DNA from: an uncultured Synechococcales cyanobacterium
GTDB taxonomy: Bacteria > Cyanobacteriota > Cyanobacteriia > Thermosynechococcales > Thermosynechococcaceae
Assembly (NCBI GenBank): GCA_902806435.1
Contig: CADCWO010000230.1
Coordinates: 19,477 to 83,476, forward strand
Direction of reading: 5' to 3'
DNA: 64,000 nt
Translations under genes and position numbers: made by a program
The notes under the pieces: model-generated
Databases searched by the model: none
The model's input: the letters and a program-made list of their open reading frames with translations, nothing else
Told to the model about the DNA's origin: nothing
Shown: positions 56,669 through 64,000 of the stretch, in pieces
Numbering within the stretch: position 1 is the stretch's first letter
Layout of the letters: each line of letters begins with the position of its first letter

Positions 56669-58333
56669 TTAGTAACCCTCACTTAAATCGCTCCTCAGGT
56701 GATGAAGCAGACTCAGAATATTGCTACACGCGTATCCGGGTTGTAAAAGTTGAGTCCCCAGGCTTGATAAGGTTTGCGTTAGCTGATGCTCAACGTGTTT
56801 TTTGCTCCCTAATCTATTATGCAAGCACGCTATCGTCGGTTTAATAATCAGTCGGGCTTGCGCGTCTCGGATGTAGTCTGCAGCTTCAGCCTTAAGCAGA
56901 GCCTGACTATTGAGCAAAGAAACTTGCTCAGTTGCAATTTCCTGGCAAACTTGCTCAGTCAGTTTCTCAGTCGTATATTCCATGACAACTGGTTGCTGGG
57001 TAAAACCAGCTGAGCTTTTCTCAACTAGCGATCGGCGCAAGAGAGATTTCAGGGCCTCTAAAAGTTTGACTTTTGAAATTGACGGTAGCGTATCCGCTTC
57101 TAGTGCTATGGGCGAAGTTGGCTGGCGATTGACTGCCAGGCAGTACATAATCTGCTTTTCTAAGTTTGACAGGCGGTTAAACTGCTGATCGAGAAGACCG
57201 CGAATACTATTAAAAACTAAGCTACCTTGCTTGAAATACTCTAAAAACTTTAAAACATCTCCCTCAAACAAGTCTTGAATCGCAGTCGCAATGACTTTAA
57301 GGGCGAGCGGATTGCCGGCATAGTAGTCAATGAGTTTGCGCCATCCGGTTTCAGATTGGAAGAAGGAATCTTTAACTTCAAGAAGTTTCCATGCTTCTGT
57401 TTCTTGCAAGCCTGCCAGTTGTAGTGAACGAATGGGTAGGGTTTTACCTTCTTTGACCGCAAACTCGCTAGGCTTTTCTCGGCTGGTCAGTAACAAGCAA
57501 CTTTGGTGAGACGTTTCGCCAACACATCTCAATAGCTGGCCGTATCCCTCATATCCTTTCTGGTAATGACCTGTACTAACACCACTTTGGAGAATGGACT
57601 CGATATTATCCAGAATCAATAGACAACGCTGAGTTCTTAAGTAACCCAGTAGTTGTAGAACTCCTCCATCTATGGTTTTGAATTCGTTGGTTGCCCCGTT
57701 TGACAGGAACCCGAGTAGTTCGGTTAGCACTTCTTCGACCGGCGGTGCGTTACGTAGCGATCGCCAGAACACGTACTCAAAATGCCCCTGAACTCGCTCT
57801 GCCAGCTTGGCAACTAAAGCGGTTTTGCCTATCCCCCCAAGGCCGAGCACGGCGATTAGACGGCAGTGGTCCTGTATCACCCATTGCTCGAGGGTGATTA
57901 ACTCCTTAGCCCGCCCATGGAAGACTGAAACATCGAGCGCGTCTCCCCAATCTTGATAGTGATGGTTAGCCTCTTTGAAATTTTCAGGTGGAAATGCTTT
58001 TAACTCTTGGATCACTTCGTTTTGCTGGCTACTCGTAGGAGGAGCTAGCAGCGCCGGCGAAGTACCGTGAGCGCCACCTTGAAAATATTGCCGCAAGACT
58101 GAACGGAAGTTGTTTTTGGTGACTTTTTGTCCTAATGCTTGTGAGAGTAATTGCCATAGCTTAAAACCAGCATCACCAAGATAACGAGGGTTATATCCAG
58201 AATTCTCAGCTATTTCTAAGTAGGTTTTGCCTTCCCAGGCCTGACGAAATACCAGCTCTTGAACGTTACTTAAGCTTTCCTGATCTAGAACTGCATCAAC
58301 AATCACTAGAGCTTCTTCAAGGGTCATGCTCAA
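56669..58333 (-). CDS. NB-ARC/STAND ATPase truncated before repeat domain
   Basis: A 554-aa protein. The N-terminal 85 residues (LEEALVIVDAVL to YLGDAGFKLWQLLSQALG) match the HTH-like domain found at the start of many cyanobacterial STAND proteins (vMAP-associated type). The NB-ARC ATPase (about 140-400) has Walker A GLGGIGKTALV, Walker B CLLILDNIE, LLTSREKP and GNPLALKV. A winged-helix-like segment follows. The C-terminus PGYACSNILSLLHHLRSDLSEGY is the point where homologues continue into WD40 or pentapeptide repeats; here a TAA stops it. It may be a C-terminally shortened NLR-like signalling protein. Confidence 0.75.
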   Translation of the reverse strand: MSMTLEEALVIVDAVLDQESLSNVQELVFRQAWEGKTYLEIAENSGYNPRYLGDAGFKLWQLLSQALGQKVTKNNFRSVLRQYFQGGAHGTSPALLAPPTSSQQNEVIQELKAFPPENFKEANHHYQDWGDALDVSVFHGRAKELITLEQWVIQDHCRLIAVLGLGGIGKTALVAKLAERVQGHFEYVFWRSLRNAPPVEEVLTELLGFLSNGATNEFKTIDGGVLQLLGYLRTQRCLLILDNIESILQSGVSTGHYQKGYEGYGQLLRCVGETSHQSCLLLTSREKPSEFAVKEGKTLPIRSLQLAGLQETEAWKLLEVKDSFFQSETGWRKLIDYYAGNPLALKVIATAIQDLFEGDVLKFLEYFKQGSLVFNSIRGLLDQQFNRLSNLEKQIMYCLAVNRQPTSPIALEADTLPSISKVKLLEALKSLLRRSLVEKSSAGFTQQPVVMEYTTEKLTEQVCQEIATEQVSLLNSQALLKAEAADYIRDAQARLIIKPTIACLHNRLGSKKHVEHQLTQTLSSLGTQLLQPGYACSNILSLLHHLRSDLSEGY

Positions 58334-58673
58334 AGCACCGTAAATGGATTGTGTGGCAATGATCTGCCTTTAGATAGATTGGGCGAAAACGATCTGACTT
58401 TTTCAGGTTTTGGATCATTACTTTAACTTACAAATTATGATCTTTTCTGGGTTTTTCTTAAGGGCTGATAATGGTTTGATAGATGAAGTGTTTGTGATAA
58501 TTACTAACAACTAGCCAGGCAGAAATAATCTGGCGTAACCAATCCTGTTTAATCTCCCCTTGGGGATATGTGTCAAAAGTGAACTAATGGGTAGTATTAG
58601 CGTCTAAGTATTATTGGCGTTTCTGATGTGCTTTTGAAATAGTCCCGCAGCTCTTTCTTTGAGAGGTCCAGAA

Positions 58674-61600
58674 ATGAACCAAGGCTTAGGCATTCAGAAC
58701 CGATCTCAGCTTACGGAAGAGCTTTCCTATAGCTTGCCCATCGTCCTCAAGCTGTTAACGCAGATTCAAGCAGATGCATCGCTGGCTTCAGCCTTTGACC
58801 AAGCATTTGTAGTAGATGATTTTCAGTTAGGTGATGAGCTGATAACCTACACGGCACCAGAGATATCTAGTCATCAACAAAATGGCTATGACTTTCACCT
58901 TGTTTGCCAGGGGCGGGTGCGACTTCTTTGCTTTGATCAGGCACGAGAGCGAGAGGTTTCAGCTCTCGTGCTAGAGGAAGAAACTTTTGGCGCAGATCAC
59001 CTGTTCCGTAGTAGTTCTTTACCTTACCGGGCGATCGCCGCTAGTTCTGGGCAAGTGGCGCGTATGTCAACGGCTAACTTACAACTGTGGCTAGAGCGGC
59101 TTCCTAATCTGCGAACCTACTTAACGCAACAGGCACAGCAGCGAGAATGCTTGCTCTTCTTCAAGTCAACAACCACGCTGCGTAAACTTCCCAGCCAGCA
59201 GCTACAACAATTTGTATCCTACCTCTTAGAACAAGACGTTCCAGCGGGAGAACTCCTCTACCGATTTGCCCCAGCAGATTCAGGCCACTTCTGGCTGCGC
59301 AGTGGTCAAGTCCAAAGCCAAGGCAACTCTCAGCCCCCAATGTTAGGAGAGAGTTGGGGCTACCCCCAGACCACACCAACAGACTGGATGGCGCAAACCA
59401 ATTTAATGGTTTATAAGCTGTCAGTTGAGCATTGGCAGGCGGCTCAAGGCATTGTTCCAGCCCTTTCAGCTAATGCCTTAGCGCGGCCGGAGCCGGGGAA
59501 GTTCGTCGCCCCGATTGATGCCTCTGCCACAGGCAGAGATAAGATGGAGCGTTCTGCCCAATCTCTAACAACTAATGGGTCTAGTAGTCGACGGCCACAA
59601 TTTCAGTTACGGCGGCCCTTGTTGCCTAAGGCCCAGACCCAAGACCGCCAGGCTGAAGTTGAATCCGTTACTTTTGCCAAACCTAGCCGCCCAAAGCGCC
59701 TAGGCCACTTGTTCCCCCAAAGGTACCCTTATGTAGAACAGCAAAGTGAAGCCGATTGTGGGGCGGCTTGTCTGGCGATGATTGGGCGATATTGGGGGAA
59801 ACGATTTAGCCTCAACTTCCTGCGTAATCTAGCCAGGGTAGGGCGGTCTGGTGCTTCCTTAAAAAGCTTAGCTAAAGCAGCAGAAAATCTGGGCTTCCAT
59901 GCTCGACCTGTACGGGCAAGTTTTAGCCGATTGCAAGATCAAACCAATCCTTGGATTGCCCACTGGCAAAGCAATCATTATGTAGTGGTCTACCAGGTCA
60001 GAGATAATCGTGTCTTAATTGCTGATCCAGCCATGGGACGGCGATCACTGTCATTAGAACAGTTTCAAGAAGGTTGGACCGGGTATGCTTTGCTCTTAGA
60101 GCCTACGGATCAGCTTGAGTCCGCTGAAACGCAAAAGGGTTCTTTAGGCCGCTTCTGGAGAATCCTCTGGCCCCAACGCTCAGTCCTCTTACAAATTGTT
60201 CTGGCCTCAGTACTACTTCAGATTTTTGGCCTGATCACGCCTTTGTTTACCCAGATCATTCTGGACCGGGTTGTGGTACAGAAAAGCTTAATTACCCTCC
60301 ACGTCTTTGCTGTAGGACTAATCCTATTTGGAGTATGGCGCGTCGGCTTGACAGCAATTCGCCAGTACCTGCTGGACTATGTTTCCAATCGTTTGGACCT
60401 AACTTTGATTAGCGGCTTTATCAGCCACACCTTGACGTTACCCCTGAAGTTCTTCGAGTCTCGTCACGTAGGAGACGTTATTACACGGGTTCAGGAAAAT
60501 CAAAAGATCCAGCTTTTTCTAACACGTCAAGCAGTTGTGGTCTGGCTGGATGCCCTGATGATTTTTGTCTACCTGGGGCTGATGGTCTATTACAACTGGA
60601 AATTAACGTTGCTGGTTTTAGCAATTATTCCTCCGATCGTGATCTTGACCCTGGTGGCAACACCCTTGATGCGGCGTCTATCTCGGGAGGTTTTTAATAA
60701 TGAAGCCGCAGAAAATTCCTCCTTGGTCGAGATGTTAAATGGAGTGGCAACGGTCAAAACAGCAGCAGTGGAGCGCGACTTGCGCTGGCGTTGGGAAGAT
60801 CTGCTAACAAGCACCCTGAATACCCAATTCCGTACTCAAAAATTAAGTAATGGCTTGCGGGCCACCAGCGGATTGATCAATTCTCTTGGCAGCACTGCCA
60901 TCCTTTGGTACGGTGCAATGCTTGTCATTCAGGAGCAGCTTACTATTGGTCAATTTGTGGCCTTCAACATGTTGATCGGCAATGTTATTAGTCCAATTTT
61001 GGCACTTGTCGCGCTCTGGTACGAGTTTCAAGAGGTAATCATCTCTGTAGAACGCCTAGATGATGTATTCACTGCTCAGCCGGAGGAAAGCCCCCAAAAA
61101 CCACTCCTGAGCTTACCGAGGTTAGAGGGCCATGTGCGGTTTGAAGATGTCACCTTCCGTTATGAACAGGAGGAGGACCGCAACACCTTGCAAAACATTT
61201 CTTTTGAGGTGCCAGCCGGACAAACGATCGCCATTGTTGGCCGCAGTGGCTCGGGTAAGAGTACCCTAGTCAGCCTGATTCAGGGTTTATACCACCCGAG
61301 CAGTGGCCGGATTTGGATGGACGAATACGACATTCGGCATGTCTCTCCGCAGTCGCTGCGATCGCAGCTTGGGGTAGTGCCACAGGAGTGCTTCTTGTTT
61401 TCCGGGACAATCTTAGAAAATATTACCCTGTATCGCCCGGAATTTAGCCTAGAGCAGGTAACAAAGGTTGCGAAGCTGGCTGAAGCCCATGCCTTCATCC
61501 AAGAACTGCCCTTGGGCTACAACACCAAAGTGGGAGAGCGCGGTTCGACTTTATCTGGAGGGCAACGGCAACGGATTGCGATCGCTCGAGCCCTGCTGGG

Positions 61601-61859
61601 CAACCCGCGAATTCTTGTTCTGGATGAAGCGACTAGCTCTCTGGATACGGAATCTGAACGGCGATTTCAGCAGAATTTGGCTCGGATTAGCCGCGATCGC
61701 ACCACCTTTATCATTGCTCACCGTCTTTCAACAGTGCGTCATGCCGACTGCATTCTGGTCCTCCAACAGGGACTGCTTGCCGAGCGTGGCACTCACGATG
61801 AACTGATTGCACTACAAGGAATTTACTACCACTTAGCACAACAACAGCTTGAGCTTTAA
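58674..61859 (+). CDS. hetC: HetC-like C39-peptidase ABC exporter with cNMP-binding-like N-terminus
   Basis: 1061 aa from the ATG at 58674. Residues about 1-270 contain one to two cyclic-nucleotide-binding-like folds. The C39 peptidase (about 348-480) has Cys362 in EADCGAACL, His435 in SNHYVVVY and Asp near 451 in IADPAMG, so protease-competent. Six-helix membrane domain about 505-800. NBD has GRSGSGKST, LSGGQRQRIAIA and VLDEATSS. C39 exporters cut and secrete peptides with double-glycine leaders. HetC of Anabaena, needed for heterocyst development, has this layout and adjoins hetP, as here after hlyD. The 325 bases upstream hold no gene. Confidence 0.8.
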   Translation: MNQGLGIQNRSQLTEELSYSLPIVLKLLTQIQADASLASAFDQAFVVDDFQLGDELITYTAPEISSHQQNGYDFHLVCQGRVRLLCFDQAREREVSALVLEEETFGADHLFRSSSLPYRAIAASSGQVARMSTANLQLWLERLPNLRTYLTQQAQQRECLLFFKSTTTLRKLPSQQLQQFVSYLLEQDVPAGELLYRFAPADSGHFWLRSGQVQSQGNSQPPMLGESWGYPQTTPTDWMAQTNLMVYKLSVEHWQAAQGIVPALSANALARPEPGKFVAPIDASATGRDKMERSAQSLTTNGSSSRRPQFQLRRPLLPKAQTQDRQAEVESVTFAKPSRPKRLGHLFPQRYPYVEQQSEADCGAACLAMIGRYWGKRFSLNFLRNLARVGRSGASLKSLAKAAENLGFHARPVRASFSRLQDQTNPWIAHWQSNHYVVVYQVRDNRVLIADPAMGRRSLSLEQFQEGWTGYALLLEPTDQLESAETQKGSLGRFWRILWPQRSVLLQIVLASVLLQIFGLITPLFTQIILDRVVVQKSLITLHVFAVGLILFGVWRVGLTAIRQYLLDYVSNRLDLTLISGFISHTLTLPLKFFESRHVGDVITRVQENQKIQLFLTRQAVVVWLDALMIFVYLGLMVYYNWKLTLLVLAIIPPIVILTLVATPLMRRLSREVFNNEAAENSSLVEMLNGVATVKTAAVERDLRWRWEDLLTSTLNTQFRTQKLSNGLRATSGLINSLGSTAILWYGAMLVIQEQLTIGQFVAFNMLIGNVISPILALVALWYEFQEVIISVERLDDVFTAQPEESPQKPLLSLPRLEGHVRFEDVTFRYEQEEDRNTLQNISFEVPAGQTIAIVGRSGSGKSTLVSLIQGLYHPSSGRIWMDEYDIRHVSPQSLRSQLGVVPQECFLFSGTILENITLYRPEFSLEQVTKVAKLAEAHAFIQELPLGYNTKVGERGSTLSGGQRQRIAIARALLGNPRILVLDEATSSLDTESERRFQQNLARISRDRTTFIIAHRLSTVRHADCILVLQQGLLAERGTHDELIALQGIYYHLAQQQLEL

Positions 61860-61955
61860 CCAAGCCTTTACCAAAGCTTAATCTTGCTTTTGCAAAAATA
61901 GTTCTAGATGTAGAAGTTTCTCCTGGTATATGTCGATTACTCAGGTTTATTCAGA

Positions 61956-62060
61956 ATGGCCCATGAATTCTTACACTTTCAAGCTTTGAGTGAACTGAGA
62001 ATGAAAGAGCTTAATGAAGTTCTAGTCCAGTTCAGTGGCATTGATAAAAGCTATTTATAG
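61956..62060 (+). CDS. Small ORF between hetC-like and hlyD genes
   Basis: ATG 61956 to TAG 62058-62060, 34 residues, ending nine bases before the hlyD ATG. The peptide MAHEFLHFQALSELRMKEL continues to an end in QFSGIDKSYL. Its middle (LSELRMKELNEVLVQFSG) loosely resembles the L-S-x-x-E-L-x-x-[IV] helix of double-glycine leader peptides cut by C39 exporters, although only one Gly is present. No strong ribosome binding site. It could be a precursor peptide, a leader ORF coupled to hlyD, or chance. Confidence 0.3.
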   Translation: MAHEFLHFQALSELRMKELNEVLVQFSGIDKSYL

Positions 62061-62069
62061 TAAATTGCT

Positions 62070-63716
62070 ATGCCAAAATTAACTTCTTCCGGTTCAGATT
62101 CTTATGCCTCCTCAGCTCCTGGTTATCAATCTGCTGGTCTCAGAACTAACCAGGCTGCTAATCCATCTTTAGAAAATCAAGAGGTTGACTGTCTTAGCAA
62201 GCCTACTCAGGTTGGTTCAGTCTACGGGGGAGATGAGTCTACAACCGCATTCCCAGAGACGACTACTAGTAGCACTGTGCACTGGTCTACTTCCCTACAG
62301 ACGGTACTTGATCAACCGCCTTCAGCCCTGCCCCGTCAGCTCATTCTAGGGGGCTTGGCTTTCTGTATCGCTTTTGTGGGGTGGGCCTGGTTCGGGAAAA
62401 TTGAAGAAGTCGGTCACGCTCAAGGGCAGTTAATCCCAAAGGGCGACGTCTACAAAATCAACCCCATTGACCCGGGTAAAATTGCCACTATCGCTGTCAA
62501 AGAAGGTCAGGAGGTTAAAGCGGGGCAGGTACTAGTTGCCCTAGATACTACTGTTGCTGCTGGTGAAGTCGTGCGTTTGCGACAGGCGCTAGCTGCAGAC
62601 AAAGGTGAATTAACGGAGAGGCAAGCCCTGATTGAGAAAGCTCGTTTAGAAGCGCAAACCCGTAATAGGATTTCCGCCGCCGAGCAGCAAGTCCAAGCAA
62701 TGACGATCGCGCAGGCTAAAACAAATGCGACGACGACCCAAGCTATGATCGCGCAGCTGCGGACAGATGCCGCTGCACAGAGGGCACAACTAGCAGAGCT
62801 AAAGCCTTTAGCAGGTACCGATCGAGAACTACTCGCGCAACTCCGGCAAGATGCTGCAGCTAATAAAGCCCGGGTGGCCAGATTAAAAGCATTGGTCAAA
62901 CAGGGGGCGATCTCTCGGGATTATCTGTTTGAAATTGAGCAAGCAGCGCGCGATCGCCAAAGCATGGTTACTAAAGGCTTGGTAGGAGAGGGCATGGCCG
63001 CCAGAAACCGCCTGTTTGAAGTAAAGCAAGCCCTAGGCGATCGCCAAACCACGCTTGTCAAAAACCAGGGTGAATTGCAACAAGCTCTTGCAGAAGCGGA
63101 ACGCCTACGGGCAGGTTTAGCCCAAAAGCAAGCTGAGGGTGAGTCAGCCCAGCTTCAGGCAGTCCAGCAAACTCAACAATTGGAAGTTGAGGCGAACCGG
63201 CTCAAAGCCAAAATTGCTCAAACTCAAACCTTACTAGCCAGTACCCAGGCAAAGCTCAAGCAAGGTGTACTCACTTCACCTGTGGATGGTGTAGTTTCCG
63301 CTCTCAATGTTCCCAATAAAGGTGAAGTTGTGCAAACCGGACAAACTATTGCAGAGGTAGCGCCACACAACGCCCCACTAGTTCTATCCGCAATTCTACC
63401 TAATCGAGAAGCAGGCTTCATAAAAGTTGGTATGCCAGTACAAATTAAGCTAGACGCTTACCCCTATCAGGACTATGGAATTGTGCCGGGTGTAGTTGGA
63501 TCTATTTCCCCCGATGCTCAACCCGATAAGCAACTTGGTCCAGTCTATAAGGTTGAAGTTGCTCTAGCTCACAATTCAATCAGCACTAATGATCAAATCA
63601 TTCCACTTAAGGCAGGGCAAACTGCCAGTGCCGAGATTATCATCCACCGCCGCCGAATTGCTGATATCTTACTAGACCCTTTCAAGCAGCTTCAAAAGGG
63701 AGGTATCAACTTGTAA
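62070..63716 (+). CDS. HlyD-family membrane fusion protein
   Basis: A 548-aa adaptor that bridges an ABC exporter to the outer membrane. A long Ser/Thr-rich cytosolic N-terminus (about 1-88), one membrane helix ([19 protein letters not shown], about 91-109), a biotinyl-lipoyl-like half ([22 protein letters not shown]), a long coiled-coil hairpin (about 160-400) and the returning lipoyl/beta-barrel part ([21 protein letters not shown]). An in-frame 87-base duplication is in the coiled coil. It follows the hetC-like exporter by 210 bases and is the likely partner. Confidence 0.9.
   Translation: MPKLTSSGSDSYASSAPGYQSAGLRTNQAANPSLENQEVDCLSKPTQVGSVYGGDESTTAFPETTTSSTVHWSTSLQTVLDQPPSALPRQLILGGLAFCIAFVGWAWFGKIEEVGHAQGQLIPKGDVYKINPIDPGKIATIAVKEGQEVKAGQVLVALDTTVAAGEVVRLRQALAADKGELTERQALIEKARLEAQTRNRISAAEQQVQAMTIAQAKTNATTTQAMIAQLRTDAAAQRAQLAELKPLAGTDRELLAQLRQDAAANKARVARLKALVKQGAISRDYLFEIEQAARDRQSMVTKGLVGEGMAARNRLFEVKQALGDRQTTLVKNQGELQQALAEAERLRAGLAQKQAEGESAQLQAVQQTQQLEVEANRLKAKIAQTQTLLASTQAKLKQGVLTSPVDGVVSALNVPNKGEVVQTGQTIAEVAPHNAPLVLSAILPNREAGFIKVGMPVQIKLDAYPYQDYGIVPGVVGSISPDAQPDKQLGPVYKVEVALAHNSISTNDQIIPLKAGQTASAEIIIHRRRIADILLDPFKQLQKGGINL
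62916..63089 (+). repeat. Tandem in-frame 87-bp duplication in hlyD coiled coil
   Basis: The stretch encoding [17 protein letters not shown] is repeated 87 bases (29 codons) later as [17 protein letters not shown]. Identical cores CTGTTTGAA at 62925 and 63012 and GCGATCGCCAA in each copy show the offset. Outer limits are approximate. Confidence 0.6.
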
Positions 63717-63808
63717 AGCAAACTAAAGCATCAATCTGTGAGGTAAGCGGGGGCCGGGAAGGTAGAACTTTCGGGAATGGTCTTGATCCTTATAAAGGAG
63801 TAATCGTT

Positions 63809-63981
63809 ATGAATCAGCAACCCTCCAATTTCAACACAAAGTTTGAAAAAACCATGAGCCCAGAACAGTTTTCGGAGGTCATTGAAGCAATTCTAAATGG
63901 AAAGTATTCTTGGGCTTGCCTATTAATCCTGCGTTTTGCCGGATACAACCCTTTGCACTACATTCCGTACCGGACCTACAA
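63809..63981 (+). CDS. hetP: HetP family protein, N-terminal part (contig end)
   Basis: Starts at ATG 63809, with AAGGAG 8 bases upstream. The 57 genuine residues end in the HetP signature: [28 protein letters not shown] and HYIPYRTY. HetP is a small regulator that commits cells to heterocyst formation in Anabaena and is a direct HetR target there; homologues exist in non-heterocystous filaments. The reading frame continues to 64000 but from 63982 the DNA is adapter, so the apparent last residues KDRKSTR are not biological. It lies 92 bases after hlyD. Confidence 0.85.
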
Positions 63982-64000
63982 AGATCGGAAGAGCACACGT
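63982..64000. other. Untrimmed Illumina adapter at contig end
   Basis: The last 19 bases, AGATCGGAAGAGCACACGT, equal the start of the TruSeq read-1 adapter. They interrupt the conserved hetP coding sequence right after YIPYRTY, where Anabaena HetP continues differently. Confidence 0.95.

Noticed and set aside
58555..58566. TCCCCTTGGGGA palindrome upstream of the hetC-like gene, considered as a HetR site
   Set aside because: The HetR site known from the hetP promoter has GGGG before CCCC around a central spacer; here the order is reversed and the dyad is short.
61935..61941. Possible NtcA site before hlyD (GTA...TAC near 61926-61940)
   Set aside because: The spacing between GTA and TAC is nine bases instead of the eight required by the GTAN8TAC consensus.
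1..64000. CRISPR arrays, prophage or complete insertion sequences
   Set aside because: No regularly spaced repeats, phage structural genes or full transposases were seen.

Overview
The window is cyanobacterial chromosome. It is dense in HIP1 octamers (GCGATCGC), and it encodes chlH, the flavodiiron pair Flv1/Flv3, a CyanoP-type PsbP protein, hemJ, Dxs and IspE, and many cyanobacteria-restricted families (DUF3082, DUF1400, DUF4346, YlqD, NIL, RarA with an extra C-terminal domain). The right end holds a hetC-like exporter, an hlyD gene and the start of a hetP gene. This suggests a filamentous lineage but does not prove heterocysts, because HetP homologues also occur in non-heterocystous cyanobacteria. 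The last 19 bases match the start of the Illumina TruSeq adapter, so the right edge is a contig end with untrimmed adapter.

Layout: 1-112, tail of a tautomerase gene. 386-3731 (minus), sulfate uptake operon sbpA-NIL-cysT-cysW without cysA. 3930-6672 (minus), hemJ and an overlapping pentapeptide-repeat membrane protein. About 6735-7230, a decayed oxidoreductase gene. 7278-9233 (minus), pyruvate dehydrogenase E2 and a plant-type ferredoxin. 9364-11608 (plus), tRNA-Ser(GGA), rsmA-ispE and a DUF3082 protein. 11645-17711, a cache/HAMP sensor, a frameshifted transglutaminase-like gene and a Ser/Thr kinase. 17750-18161, IS remnant and tRNA-Ala(CGC). 18227-20908, CyanoP, an SDR protein and a tandem PTPS/QueD protein. 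21183-25193 (plus), flv3-deaminase-flv1. 25308-28988, a solitary restriction-like nuclease, YlqD and an acyl-CoA/ACP synthetase. 29317-33294, chlH. 33518-37002, small basic protein, moaC, tRNA-Arg(ACG), SIMPL protein, ssb and an AI-2E-family permease. 37221-45830, DUF4346, an S9 peptidase, dxs, mtnA, a MOSC protein and RarA. 45871-50783, DUF1400, then a cobalamin/cobalt block with a cobalamin-binding protein, DUF1003, a cobalamin riboswitch, cbtB, an unknown His-rich membrane protein and a secreted protein. 51099-58333, amino acid permease, murD, larB, a CaCA-type exchanger and a STAND ATPase. 58674-63981, hetC-like, a small ORF, hlyD and hetP.

The most interesting parts are the hetC-hlyD-hetP block, with a 34-codon ORF just upstream of hlyD that could be an exported peptide, and the B12-riboswitch-led cobalt locus, where an undescribed multi-domain membrane protein follows cbtB in the place where CbtA might be expected. 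Several genes show lost catalytic residues or degradation: the transglutaminase (frameshift, Cys and His missing), the N-terminal PTPS domain, Flv1, exchanger repeat 1 and a STAND protein that stops before any repeat domain.
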